Made by a program: the position numbers and the translations under genes. From the NCBI GenBank assembly GCA_017468395.1, contig JAFUIR010000012.1, positions 62,001 to 126,000 on the forward strand: a stretch of DNA of 64,000 nt, given 5' to 3'. A model generated the notes under the pieces. That model saw only the letters and a list, made by a program, of their open reading frames with translations. It was not told the DNA's origin and ran no database searches. Numbering within the stretch: position 1 is the stretch's first letter; every line of letters begins with the position of its first letter. Positions 52,055 to 62,595 of this stretch are shown here, piece after piece. This stretch comes from Lachnospiraceae bacterium (GTDB lineage: Bacteria > Bacillota > Clostridia > Lachnospirales > Lachnospiraceae).

Positions 52055-52807
52055 CTATTTTTCAAACAAAAAGTCTAGAAGTTTTGCACAGATGTCGGGA
52101 TGAGGAGCATTTAGCACAATTCCCAAGTAGGCCTCTTCTTTACCGTAAGTGTAATATTCCTGAAATTTGGGGCTGGCTTTCAAATTAATCCCTACTGGAA
52201 TGGGATTTTCCATGGAAGCAGGGTCGGCAAAATCAGGATATTCTATGGTATAGTCTAAAGTTTCACCTTTTTTAATACGTTCTATTTCGTCAAGGAATCC
52301 CTCGTCAATATAAAAAAGATAATCCTTATAAGTTTCCAATTCTTCTTCTGTCAGGTAATTCCGCAAATCCGCATATGCACTATTGTATGAATATTTATTA
52401 AAATTAAAGGTGTCCATTGCCATGACGTCTATATCTCCGGCGGCCAAATAAACCATAATCATCTGGTTAGCTTCCAGACCTGCAGAATCCATTTGCGGCC
52501 CCATTCGGAAGGTATGCTCAAAATCAGCGGCATGTTTTTGGGTGTCAATGCCTGCATACTCACAAAAATCCGCCTCAAATTCTTCGGGGGAGTCCAGCGT
52601 CATGGAAGAAGCATTTAAAAATAAGCCGAATATGGACAATTCTTTAGAATTTATTGTTTCCCGTACCAGTGCAAAAAGAAGAAAAAATATGGCGACTGCG
52701 GCAATAACGTGCCATTTATAATAATAGACAAAATAATTGACTTTTTCGCGAAATGACTTTTGTTTTACCGCTTCACGCTCAGATTTAAATTCGTCCATGA
52801 GTGCCAT
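52055..52807 (-). CDS. single-pass membrane protein with large external domain, unknown
   Basis: 250 aa; ATG 52807 follows AAGGTGG on the minus strand. A cytoplasmic charged N-terminus (about 1-32) precedes one membrane segment (about 33-53, WHVIAAVAIFFLLFALV) and an external domain of about 195 residues with a substrate-binding-protein-like rhythm (GDIDVMAMDTFNF, LRNYLTEEELETYKDYLFY). I recall similar uncharacterised proteins in Lachnospiraceae but no named function. It has its own strong promoter and a terminator. Confidence 0.7.
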   Translation of the reverse strand: MALMDEFKSEREAVKQKSFREKVNYFVYYYKWHVIAAVAIFFLLFALVRETINSKELSIFGLFLNASSMTLDSPEEFEADFCEYAGIDTQKHAADFEHTFRMGPQMDSAGLEANQMIMVYLAAGDIDVMAMDTFNFNKYSYNSAYADLRNYLTEEELETYKDYLFYIDEGFLDEIERIKKGETLDYTIEYPDFADPASMENPIPVGINLKASPKFQEYYTYGKEEAYLGIVLNAPHPDICAKLLDFLFEK

Positions 52808-52838
52808 AAATCTACCACCTTTTTAATACATTTCTTCT

Positions 52839-52867
52839 ATAATAATGTGTTCAAAAGATAATGTCAA
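52839..52867 (-). promoter_or_regulatory. strong promoter of the minus-strand membrane protein gene
   Basis: On the minus strand TTGACA (52867-52862) is followed after exactly 17 nt by TATTAT (52844-52839). The predicted start lies about 25 nt before the ATG. Confidence 0.75.
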
Positions 52868-52941
52868 TGAAACGGGGATTATAGGAATGTTAAAAAAGAA
52901 TAAAATCTGTCGAAAAGACTATTTAAGGACAAAGATTAGCC

Positions 52942-52970
52942 TTGAAAGATTGGACGGAATATACTATGAT
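52942..52970 (+). promoter_or_regulatory. promoter of the two-TM protein gene
   Basis: TTGAAA (52942-52947) and TATGAT (52965-52970) are separated by 17 nt; the gene starts at 53006. Confidence 0.65.
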
Positions 52971-53005
52971 TAAAGGTAAATAAATGAAAGGTAAGGTTAG
53001 ATTTA

Positions 53006-53500
53006 ATGAGTGAAACATATGTAGAATGTCTTGTGAAAAGCCAGGCAAGTCTCCTTGGAAGATTTGGAAAAATTATGCTCATCATGCTTACAGTAGCCTT
53101 TGGCATCTTGGGACTTATCCTTTGGCCGGCATGGCTGGTGGCGCTGGTAACAGGAATAGGAGCATATTTTGCATGGCTTTATACAGATGTGGAATATGAA
53201 TATTTATACCTTGACAAAGAATTAAGCATCGATAAGGTAATGGCAAAAAGTAAGAGGAAAAGAGTGGCAGTATTTGATGTGGAGAGGCTGGAGATTATTG
53301 CTCCGATAAAATCCTATCATTTAGATAATTATAAAAACCGTCAGTGCAAAGTAAGTGATTACAGCACAAGGGTGGAAGAACAGCCCGACACACGCTATGC
53401 AATGTACTATGACGGAAATACAAAAGTAATCTTAAGTCCCTCTCCGGAACTTATGAAAGCATTGAAGAATGTTGCACCTAGAAAAGTTTTTACCGATTAA
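53006..53500 (+). CDS. DUF6106-like two-TM membrane protein
   Basis: 164 aa. An N-terminal MSETYVECLVKSQASLLGRF is followed by two close membrane segments (about 22-40 and 42-60) and a cytoplasmic domain (LSIDKVMAKSKRKRVAVFDV, ending PELMKALKNVAPRKVFTD). I recall this as a small family found next to housekeeping genes in Lachnospiraceae (DUF6106); the function is not known. It has its own promoter; guaB follows with a separate promoter. The ribosome binding site is weak (AAGGTTAG). Confidence 0.7.
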   Translation: MSETYVECLVKSQASLLGRFGKIMLIMLTVAFGILGLILWPAWLVALVTGIGAYFAWLYTDVEYEYLYLDKELSIDKVMAKSKRKRVAVFDVERLEIIAPIKSYHLDNYKNRQCKVSDYSTRVEEQPDTRYAMYYDGNTKVILSPSPELMKALKNVAPRKVFTD

Positions 53501-53526
53501 GGCAAAATTTTCGTTAAAAATTCATG

Positions 53527-55055
<1,529 letters not shown>

Positions 55056-55070
55056 CGGATAATAAAAGTG

Positions 55071-55101
55071 AAAGCCCTTGGCATCGTGCCAAGGGCTTTT
55101 T
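55071..55101 (+). terminator. guaB terminator
   Basis: AAAGCCCTTGGCA (55071-55083) pairs without mismatch with TGCCAAGGGCTTT (55087-55099) around a TCG loop, followed by TT. Confidence 0.95.
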
Positions 55102-55173
55102 CTGGGTAAACGTCCTATATGCAATAGAAAGTTTAAGAAAATGTATAATCAAAATATTAACGAAACATGTCGA

Positions 55174-55206
55174 AACCGGACAGGGTATCCTGTCCGGTTT
55201 TTTGAT
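55174..55206 (+). terminator. second terminator 90 nt after guaB
   Basis: AACCGGACAGG (55174-55184) pairs with CCTGTCCGGTT (55189-55199) and is followed by a six-T run. Only about 70 nt separate it from the guaB terminator; TATAAT lies between them at 55144-55149. Confidence 0.9.
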
Positions 55207-55311
55207 ATGGTGTCTTTTTCTGGTACTTTTTTTCCGTTTACATTCAGTTTCAAATTTCGTATTCTATTCTTAAGTACTTTATGTTTTTTTTACAAAAGAG
55301 AGGGACGAAAA

Positions 55312-56055
55312 ATGAGCGAAACAAATAAAACCATATTTCAGTTTACAGTAAATGCACCTGCGGATACGATTAATCAGGTTGTTCAAGGGTGGCTTGGCGC
55401 AAACGGCTTTAGTTTTCAGCCGAAAGAAGGCGCAAACTATTACTATTTTAATGACCCTATGGTAAAGGGTAAGCGTTCTTTGGAGTACTACATACACGGA
55501 ACTACGGTATCTATCGTGGCTTATCTGGGAACTTTTGAAAAACCGAAGGCTTTGGAAGGCTTTGTAGGCGCTATTCCCAAGCAGATGTATAAAGATGATT
55601 TGGCTTCTTTGTTTAAAGCATTGGAGCAGTTAAATAACGGAGCACCGGCTCAGGCAGCACCTGTTGCTGACGTAGCACCTCAGGCACAGCCCGCGGATGC
55701 TCAGGCAATCACGGAAACACAGGCAGCACCTCAGGCGGCAGATGCTCAGCCTGCACCTGCATACAATCCTACTCCCGTGCCTTCTGCGCAGCAGGCAATA
55801 CAGAGTTTTACGGCAGAAAATGAGAAGAAGAAAGAAAACATGGTAATCATCGGCTTCATAATGTCCATTGTTGGGTTACTTCTTTCCTGCGTAGGATTTA
55901 CATACGGTGTTATCCTGATTGTTTTGGAATACTATTTTGCTATTCAGGGCTTAAAGACCAAGAAAAAAGGTCTGGCAATTGCAACGATTGTTTTGGCTTC
56001 TGTCAGTATTGCAGTTTGCATTTTGTCAATACTGTTGTATGTACTGTTTGTATAA
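55312..56055 (+). CDS. membrane protein with Ala/Pro-rich linker, DUF4190-like C-terminus
   Basis: ATG 55312 with GAGAGGGA upstream; longer versions would run through the terminator at 55174. The 247-aa protein has a soluble N-terminal domain (about 1-105, with FTVNAPADTINQVVQGWL), an Ala/Pro/Gln-rich linker (about 108-165) and two or three membrane segments at the end (about 180-200 and 220-245). The tail (KKKENMVIIGFIMSIVGLLL, then LKTKKKGLAIATIVLASVSI) resembles DUF4190-type membrane modules. Function unknown. Confidence 0.7.
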   Translation: MSETNKTIFQFTVNAPADTINQVVQGWLGANGFSFQPKEGANYYYFNDPMVKGKRSLEYYIHGTTVSIVAYLGTFEKPKALEGFVGAIPKQMYKDDLASLFKALEQLNNGAPAQAAPVADVAPQAQPADAQAITETQAAPQAADAQPAPAYNPTPVPSAQQAIQSFTAENEKKKENMVIIGFIMSIVGLLLSCVGFTYGVILIVLEYYFAIQGLKTKKKGLAIATIVLASVSIAVCILSILLYVLFV

Positions 56056-56134
56056 AATATCTGGCAAAAATGTGTGTGACATTAAGTGCTGATAGTAAAA
56101 AATCTCCGGCTTACGGATAAACAGGAGGTAAAAA

Positions 56135-58747
56135 GTGCAGATTTGGAAAGCAAAAAAGACGGAGGAAGAAAAGGAGTTCTCCTTCGACAGTCTGATTGAT
56201 AAAAATGAATTGCAACATATACAGGACGAATTCTGTGCAATTACAGGAACTTATGTCTATGCAGTGGATGCTACAGGGGAAGAACTTACGAAGCCGTCAA
56301 AAGGGGTAAAGAATCTGGAACTGATTCAGAGCATGGTTACACCGGAAATTGTGGAGCAGGCAATGCTCAGGGTTAGCGATGGTTCTCTGGAAGACATAGT
56401 AGTGGAAGACACCGGCGATGAGAGTGTAAAAGTTGGTGTCATTGCGGTCAGAATAGAAAATAAGACGGTGTTTAAATGGGTAGTCAGTGATGTGATTACG
56501 CAGGAAAGTTCCTATTACATTGCATTAGATTTGCTGCACGAAATAAGTGATAAACTGGTGAGTGTCAGATTTTCCAGCGTCAGTGCAGAAGCGGAAAATT
56601 TGCGCAGTAAATACTCAGAAAGCCGTGCAGTTGAGTCTCTGGCCAAAATGGATGCACTGACTCAGATGGTGCGCCTGCTCGATAGCGAAGATCCGGTCGA
56701 AAGTGTGATGAATAAGATTCTTGCTATCGTAGGAAAATACTTGAAAGTCAGTTGCGGACAGATTTATCAGGTAAATATTTCCCAAAATACAATGGATGTA
56801 TTGGGAGAATGGGTAAATGATAATGCGGTATCTTTTTTGGACCGCACGAAAAATCTGCCGGTATTTACATTTCTGCCCACGGAAAAGCCCCTGGTTATAG
56901 GGTCCGATGCGCTGATGAAAAGTGAATATGCGGCAGAATTGAAAGAATTGAATATCAGGGCAACTATGATTTTTCCGCTTTTGAAAAAAGGCGACTGCAA
57001 GTTGTACATTTGCATTTCCCAACTGGACACAAACCGGATTTGGCAAGTGGAAGAAGTAAAATTTATTTCCGATGCCATCAAGGTTTTGCAGAGCATTATG
57101 GCAAAAAAAATCCAAAAGAATTCCTTGGAAAGTTCCCATGCCTCTATGGAGATGATGCTTGATAGTGTGGGATGTTGCATTTGCATTACAGATGCAGAAA
57201 GCGGCGAAATACTTTTTGCCAATAAATTGTTAAAAAACACCTTTGGAAAAGAACTGAAAGAAGGTATTTGGGGAGAAATGCTTAAGGAAGCACTCTCCCA
57301 TGACAGAAAAAAGGGCGTTTATGAACTTTTCCAGAGAGATATCAAGTGTTGGTACGATTTGATGTGCACGCAGATTACATGGGTAGATGGCCGGAAAGCC
57401 CAGCTTTATTCCCTTTATGATATTAGTGACAAAAAAGTTTACCAGCGCAAGATTGAGCAGCAGGCTTACACAGATTTTCTGACCGGTCTTTATAACCGTA
57501 TGTGCTGTGAGAGGGATTTGGCATGGCACATTGACGAGACCCAAAAGAATGGTACAAAGGGCGGTATTTTATATTTGGATTTGGACGATTTTAAACACAT
57601 CAATGATGGTTTGGGACATCAATACGGTGATGCGCTTCTTAAGTCCATATCCAGCAATTTACGCAGAATAGAAGGCATTCGCAACACTTGCTACCGAATG
57701 GGCGGCGATGAATTTGTCATTGTTATTCCGCCGGAGAGTTTTCCCCGCTTTGAGGAAGTGATAGAGGACATCAAACGGATTTTTGCAAAGCCATGGTTTT
57801 TGAAGGATGCAGATTATTACTGTACCATGAGTATGGGCGTTGTTACTTTCCCCGATGATGGTGACAATGTGCAGGATCTCATTAAAAAAGCAGATATTGC
57901 CATGTATGAGGCGAAAAAAACCGGTAAAAACAGGATTGCAAAATATAACGACCATCTGGAAAGCGGTTCCGGAAAACGTCTTGACATGGAAAAGAATATG
58001 CGTGATGCAGCCGTTTCCGGACTTACGGAATTTGAGGTCTATTATCAGCCCATTACGGATATTTCCCGTGAGGATACGCCCTGTGTGGGTGCAGAGGCAT
58101 TGATTCGCTGGAACAGCACGGAACTTGGATTTGTTTCTCCGGCAGAGTTTATTCCTTTGGCAGAGTATCTGGGCTTGATTAATCCTATCGGCAACCATGT
58201 GCTGAGAGAGGCCTGCAAAACCTGTAAGTATTGGAACGAACACGGAAAGCCCAATTATAAGGTCAACGTGAATCTGTCCGTGGTGCAGTTATTGCAGCCG
58301 GATATTGTGGATACAATCCGTAACAGTATAGAGGAAATCGGCATTAATCCCCGCAATCTGACCTTGGAAGTAACCGAGAGCCTGGCAATCAATGATATGG
58401 ACAGAATGCGAGCAATTCTCGGTAGTATCAAAAGTTTGGGCGTGCGTATTGCACTGGACGATTTTGGGACAGGCTATTCTTCTTTAAACCACATCCGGGA
58501 GATTCCTTTCGATGTACTCAAAGTGGACCAGAGTTTTGTAAAAGAACTGGCAGAGGATGCCTATTCCCAGTCTTTCATCAAAATGGTTGCGGAACTTGCG
58601 GCTACGTTGGGCGTCAGCATTTGTGTGGAAGGTATTGAGACTGAGGCACAATACAGGGTACTGGAAGGCATGAAAGTGCGGATGGTACAGGGATTTTATT
58701 TTGACAGACCTTTGAGGCGTGAGGAATTTGAAAGAAAATATTTATAA
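56135..58747 (+). CDS. PocR-GAF-PAS-GGDEF-EAL cyclic-di-GMP enzyme
   Basis: GTG start with AGGAGG 6 nt upstream; 870 aa, no membrane segment. An N-terminal PocR-like sensory domain (about 10-160, LQHIQDEFCAITGTYVYAVD) is followed by a coiled coil, a GAF domain (about 185-325), a PAS domain (about 335-440), GGDEF (MGGDEF, 523-527) and EAL (EAL 654-656, DDFGTG 775-780, EVTES). Both signature motifs are intact, so it may make and break c-di-GMP. The inhibitory RxxD site before GGDEF is not seen (IRNTCYR instead), suggesting no product inhibition. Confidence 0.93.
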   Translation: MQIWKAKKTEEEKEFSFDSLIDKNELQHIQDEFCAITGTYVYAVDATGEELTKPSKGVKNLELIQSMVTPEIVEQAMLRVSDGSLEDIVVEDTGDESVKVGVIAVRIENKTVFKWVVSDVITQESSYYIALDLLHEISDKLVSVRFSSVSAEAENLRSKYSESRAVESLAKMDALTQMVRLLDSEDPVESVMNKILAIVGKYLKVSCGQIYQVNISQNTMDVLGEWVNDNAVSFLDRTKNLPVFTFLPTEKPLVIGSDALMKSEYAAELKELNIRATMIFPLLKKGDCKLYICISQLDTNRIWQVEEVKFISDAIKVLQSIMAKKIQKNSLESSHASMEMMLDSVGCCICITDAESGEILFANKLLKNTFGKELKEGIWGEMLKEALSHDRKKGVYELFQRDIKCWYDLMCTQITWVDGRKAQLYSLYDISDKKVYQRKIEQQAYTDFLTGLYNRMCCERDLAWHIDETQKNGTKGGILYLDLDDFKHINDGLGHQYGDALLKSISSNLRRIEGIRNTCYRMGGDEFVIVIPPESFPRFEEVIEDIKRIFAKPWFLKDADYYCTMSMGVVTFPDDGDNVQDLIKKADIAMYEAKKTGKNRIAKYNDHLESGSGKRLDMEKNMRDAAVSGLTEFEVYYQPITDISREDTPCVGAEALIRWNSTELGFVSPAEFIPLAEYLGLINPIGNHVLREACKTCKYWNEHGKPNYKVNVNLSVVQLLQPDIVDTIRNSIEEIGINPRNLTLEVTESLAINDMDRMRAILGSIKSLGVRIALDDFGTGYSSLNHIREIPFDVLKVDQSFVKELAEDAYSQSFIKMVAELAATLGVSICVEGIETEAQYRVLEGMKVRMVQGFYFDRPLRREEFERKYL

Positions 58748-58761
58748 AACCAAAATCAGGC

Positions 58762-58791
58762 TTGAAATATGATGGCAGGTCATGTTAGTAT
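58762..58791 (+). promoter_or_regulatory. promoter of the ZTP-riboswitch purine operon
   Basis: TTGAAA (58762-58767) and TAGTAT (58786-58791), 18-nt spacing; transcription would start just before the aptamer. Confidence 0.5.
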
Positions 58792-58796
58792 TAACG

Positions 58797-58932
58797 TAAG
58801 TCATGCAACTGGCGGAAAATAGATACTCTTTAGGGGATGTCTATGTGGGATTACCCACAGGGAGCATGATATGACAACAAATGCCGACCGCCTGGGCGCA
58901 CACTTAATTTAGTGCCGCTCAGGCGGTTTTTT
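58797..58932 (+). promoter_or_regulatory. ZTP (pfl) riboswitch with terminator platform
   Basis: The conserved ZTP aptamer elements are present in order: TCATGC (58801) pairing with GCATGA (58864), the internal-loop core AACTGGCGG, the P2 hairpin GTGGG-ATTA-CCCAC followed by AGGGAGC, and the 3' pseudoknot domain GCCGACCGCCTGGGC (58884-58897). CCGCCTGGGCG (58888-58898) also forms the terminator stem with CGCTCAGGCGG (58916-58926) plus a T run to 58932. Binding of ZMP/ZTP should stabilise the aptamer and release the downstream genes. Those genes consume AICAR (ZMP), which fits. Confidence 0.93.
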
Positions 58933-58957
58933 ATTTTACTTTATGGAGGAAAGAAAA

Positions 58958-59671
58958 ATGAACATGTTATCTTTGGAACAGGAACTGAAAAGTAACGCTT
59001 ATCCGGGCAGAGGCATCGTGATTGGCAAAACACCTGACGGAAAGAAAGCTGCTACCGCATATTTTATTATGGGCAGAAGCTCTAACAGCCGTAACCGCGT
59101 GTTTGTAGAAGAAGGACAGGGTATCCGCACAGAAGCTTTTGACCCCTCCAAGTTGGAAGACCCCAGCTTAATTATTTACGCACCCGTAAGAGTGCTGGGC
59201 AACAAGACTATCGTGACAAACGGTGACCAGACAGATACTATTTATGAAGGCATGGACAAACAGCTTACTTTTGAGCAGTCTCTCCGCAGCCGTGAATTTG
59301 AGCCCGACGGTCCCAACTACACACCGAGAATTTCCGGCGTGATGCATCTGGAACAGGGTAAATACAATTATGCAATGTCCATTTTAAAGAGCAATAACGG
59401 TAATCCCGATGCATGCAACCGTTACACTTTTGCCTATGAAAATCCTGTTGCAGGCGAAGGTCATTTTATTCATACATATATGCATGACGGCAATCCGCTG
59501 CCCAGTTTTGAAGGCGAGCCCAAACTGGTTGATATGATGGACGATATTGATGCTTTCACAGACATGGTTTGGAATTCTTTAAACGAAGAAAATAAAGTGT
59601 CTCTCTTTGTGCGTTACATCGACATCGCTACCGGCGAATATGAGACAAGAATTGTAAATAAAAATAAATAA
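58958..59671 (+). CDS. purO: IMP cyclohydrolase (PurO-type)
   Basis: ATG 58958 is chosen because GGAGG at 58945-58949 gives 8 nt spacing; 237 aa. It closes the ring of FAICAR to give IMP, the last step of purine synthesis. The start SNAYPGRGIVIGKTPDGKKA with YFIMGRSSNSRNRVF is the IMP_cyclohyd (archaeal PurO) pattern, unrelated to the usual PurH N-terminal domain. A ZTP riboswitch precedes it and the transformylase follows, so the two carry out the final two steps as separate proteins. Confidence 0.9.
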   Translation: MNMLSLEQELKSNAYPGRGIVIGKTPDGKKAATAYFIMGRSSNSRNRVFVEEGQGIRTEAFDPSKLEDPSLIIYAPVRVLGNKTIVTNGDQTDTIYEGMDKQLTFEQSLRSREFEPDGPNYTPRISGVMHLEQGKYNYAMSILKSNNGNPDACNRYTFAYENPVAGEGHFIHTYMHDGNPLPSFEGEPKLVDMMDDIDAFTDMVWNSLNEENKVSLFVRYIDIATGEYETRIVNKNK

Positions 59672-59746
59672 TGTGGTGACAGAAACGAAAAATAGGAACA
59701 AATGATAGGATGAAGCGGCGCTAAGGAGCCGCAGAATGGAGAAAAA

Positions 59747-60925
59747 ATGAAAGAATTTGAATTAAAGTACGGATGTAACCCCAATCAGAAACCTTCCAGA
59801 ATTTACATGGAAGATGGTAGCGAACTGCCTATCACTGTGTTAAACGGCAGACCCGGATATATTAACTTTTTGGATGCTTTTAACGGCTGGCAACTTGTAA
59901 AAGAATTGAAGGAAGCAACAGGCCTTCCCGCAGCAACCTCCTTTAAGCATGTGTCTCCCGCAGGCGCAGCAGTAGGATTGCCCTTAAGTGAGACTTTGGC
60001 TAAAATTTACTGGGTAGATGACCTTGGCGAACTTTCTCCTCTGGCATGCGCATATGCAAGAGCAAGAGGTGCTGACAGAATGTCCTCTTTCGGCGACTTC
60101 ATTGCCCTTTCCGATGTTTGTGATGCAGACACGGCAAGACTTATCAAAAGAGAAGTTTCTGACGGTGTTATCGCTCCCGGCTACACAGAGGAAGCGCTGG
60201 AAATGTTGAAAGCAAAGAAAAAAGGTGCATACAACGTAATTCAGATTGATGAAAATTATGTGCCTGCACAACTGGAGAAAAAACAGGTTTACGGCATTAC
60301 TTTTGAGCAGGGAAGAAACGAACTGGACATCAACGGCGATTTGCTTTCCAACATCGTTACGGCAAATAAAGTGATTCCCGAGGCGGCAATTATCGACATG
60401 AAAATTGCTCTTATTACACTGAAATATACACAGTCCAACTCCGTATGTTATGTAAAAGACGGTCAGGCAATCGGTATCGGTGCAGGACAGCAGTCCAGAG
60501 TACATTGTACCAGACTGGCAGGCAGCAAGGCAGACAACTGGTTCCTGCGTCAGTCACCCAAGGTACTGGGACTTCAGTTTGTGGATACTCTTGGCCGTGC
60601 AGACAGAGACAACGCTATTGACAATTACATCGGGGAGGATTATATGGATGTGCTGGCTGACGGCGCATGGGAGAGAGTTTTCAAGGTAAAACCGGAAGTG
60701 TTCACAAGAGAAGAAAAGAGAGCATGGCTTGACCAAATGCAGGATGTAACTCTTGGTTCCGATGCATTCTTCCCCTTCTCCGACAACATCGAGCGCGCAC
60801 ATAAGAGCGGCGTAAAATACATCGCACAGCCCGGCGGTTCCGTAAGAGACGATTTGGTTATCGAATGTGCAGACAAGTACAATATGGCTATGACCTTTAC
60901 AGGAATCAGATTGTTCCATCATTAA
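59747..60925 (+). CDS. purH: AICAR transformylase (PurH C-terminal-type, stand-alone)
   Basis: 392 aa. It transfers a formyl group from 10-formyl-THF to AICAR (ZMP) to give FAICAR. The sequence has LKYGCNPNQKPSRIY, the catalytic K67-H68 in SFKHVSPAGAAVG, SNSVCYVKDGQAIGIGAGQQ with the substrate loop, SDAFFPFSDNIERAH and the C-terminal IAQPGGSVRDDLVIE. The IMP cyclohydrolase (MGS-like) domain of bifunctional PurH is missing, its job being done by the preceding gene. The 75-nt gap holds GGAG before the start. Confidence 0.95.
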   Translation: MKEFELKYGCNPNQKPSRIYMEDGSELPITVLNGRPGYINFLDAFNGWQLVKELKEATGLPAATSFKHVSPAGAAVGLPLSETLAKIYWVDDLGELSPLACAYARARGADRMSSFGDFIALSDVCDADTARLIKREVSDGVIAPGYTEEALEMLKAKKKGAYNVIQIDENYVPAQLEKKQVYGITFEQGRNELDINGDLLSNIVTANKVIPEAAIIDMKIALITLKYTQSNSVCYVKDGQAIGIGAGQQSRVHCTRLAGSKADNWFLRQSPKVLGLQFVDTLGRADRDNAIDNYIGEDYMDVLADGAWERVFKVKPEVFTREEKRAWLDQMQDVTLGSDAFFPFSDNIERAHKSGVKYIAQPGGSVRDDLVIECADKYNMAMTFTGIRLFHH

Positions 60926-60964
60926 TTTTTTGTTGTATTTATTAAGTAAAAAGGAGCCAAAATC

Positions 60965-62485
60965 ATGCAGTTACATGATTTAGAGAATTTCCAAGAAATC
61001 ACTATACAGTGCCATGACAATCCGGACGCAGATGCTCTTGCGTCCGGTTATGGTCTTTACCTCTATTTTCAATCTAAGGGAATAGAAACAAAATTGATTT
61101 ACAGTGGTCCTAACCGGATTCAGAAGGCCAATCTTAAATTGATGGTGGATCATTTGCAAATACCGGTAGAATATTGGCCACCCATGCAGAGTATGTACCA
61201 TAGATTAGAGGGGCTTTTGATTACTGTTGACTGTCAGTATGGCGCAGGAAATGTGACCAGAATTGAGGCTGATGCGGTGGCAATTATTGACCACCATCAG
61301 GAAGAAATAAAAGATGTGGCGCTTAGCAGAATCCAGCCGGGCCTTGGCAGTTGTGCCACTCTTGTATGGAGCATGCTGGAGGAAGAGGGCTTTGAAATAA
61401 CCAACATCAAATTGGGAACGGCTCTTTATTACGGTTTGTATACGGATACCAACCAGTTTTCTGAGATTTATAATCCGGTGGATATGGATATGCGGGACAG
61501 CGTTATTTATAATAAGGCACTGATTACCCGTTTCCGCAACTCTAACTTAAGCCTTAAGGAACTGGAAATTGCGGGAATTGCACTAATCAGGTACAGTTAT
61601 AACGATGATTACCGTTTTGGGGTCATTCATGCCCAGCCTTGCGACCCCAATATTTTGGGACTTATCAGTGACTTTTTGCTTCAGGTGGACGAGATTGATA
61701 CCTGCCTTGTGTATAATCAGGTGCAGGACGGTTATAAATTTTCGGTGCGCAGTTGCATCAAAGAGGTAAATGCCAACGAACTGGCGGCGTATCTGGCAGA
61801 TGATATCGGTTCCGGTGGCGGACATATTGACAAAGCCGGCGGTTTTATCAGCATGAAACTGTATGAGGATAATTATCCTACCATGCACTCAGAGGGCTAT
61901 TTTAATAACCGTATGACCAGTTATTTTGACAGTCACAAAATCATTTATGCCACAGAACAAATCATGGATATTTCAGATATGAAGCGCTTTTCCAAGGTTC
62001 AGAGCCCGGAAGGCTGCGTGAAATTAGACAGTTTGTTTCCTTTAGGAACATCCCTTATTATCCGTACGGTTAAAGGAGATATAGAACTGGACGTGGAAGA
62101 AAATATGTATGTAACCATCGGCCATAAAGGGGAAATCAGCGTTCTTCCCGGTGAGCAGTTTAACCGTTTTTATGTCTGTACGCAGGAGCCGTACTGTCAC
62201 GAGGATTGCAGCCACAAGATGGAATATGTTCCGACCCTTAGAAACAGAACCGACGGTAAAACTTTGGTTATCGCCGACCAGGCAAAAGTTTGTCTGCCGG
62301 CGGGGGAGACGAAAGTATATGCCAAACCTTTGGAAGAAGAGGTAAAAGTGTTTACGAAGTGGGATGAGGACCATTACATTTTGGGAAAAATCGGTGATTA
62401 TCTCATTGTCAGGGAAGATGATATGCACGATATTTCCGTAGTGAAACGAGAATTTTTTAAGGATGCTTATATTCCTTGCAATTAA
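60965..62485 (+). CDS. DHH-family phosphoesterase with C-terminal extension
   Basis: 506 aa, AAGGAG upstream. The N-terminal DHH domain has HDNPDADALASGYGLYLYF, DCQYGAGNV and DHHQEE, and the DHHA1 domain has GSGGGHIDKAGGFI, as in NrnA-type oligonucleotide or pAp phosphatases. Manganese is likely bound by the Asp/His residues. The C-terminal 170 residues (about 335-506, with YVCTQEPYCHEDCSHKMEYV) are an extra domain with cysteines and histidines of unknown role. It may share the purine transcript. Confidence 0.88.
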   Translation: MQLHDLENFQEITIQCHDNPDADALASGYGLYLYFQSKGIETKLIYSGPNRIQKANLKLMVDHLQIPVEYWPPMQSMYHRLEGLLITVDCQYGAGNVTRIEADAVAIIDHHQEEIKDVALSRIQPGLGSCATLVWSMLEEEGFEITNIKLGTALYYGLYTDTNQFSEIYNPVDMDMRDSVIYNKALITRFRNSNLSLKELEIAGIALIRYSYNDDYRFGVIHAQPCDPNILGLISDFLLQVDEIDTCLVYNQVQDGYKFSVRSCIKEVNANELAAYLADDIGSGGGHIDKAGGFISMKLYEDNYPTMHSEGYFNNRMTSYFDSHKIIYATEQIMDISDMKRFSKVQSPEGCVKLDSLFPLGTSLIIRTVKGDIELDVEENMYVTIGHKGEISVLPGEQFNRFYVCTQEPYCHEDCSHKMEYVPTLRNRTDGKTLVIADQAKVCLPAGETKVYAKPLEEEVKVFTKWDEDHYILGKIGDYLIVREDDMHDISVVKREFFKDAYIPCN

Positions 62486-62489
62486 AACA

Positions 62490-62538
62490 AAACGAGAGAT
62501 AGGAGACAAAAGAAATATCTTCCTATTTCTCGTTTTTT
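62490..62538 (+). terminator. terminator after the DHH phosphoesterase gene
   Basis: AAACGAGAGATAGGA-type left arm (62490-62504) pairs with TCCTATTTCTCGTT (62521-62534), with one mismatch, and is followed by a T run. Confidence 0.85.
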
Positions 62539-62595
62539 ATGTTAAGATGAGAATAATTGGTTGTACTATATTTTTATGTTAGCAGGAGTCATGTT

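Noticed and set aside
55078..55311. Upstream extension of the Ala/Pro-rich membrane protein
   Set aside because: It would run through the guaB terminator loop and the second terminator; ATG 55312 has a good ribosome binding site.
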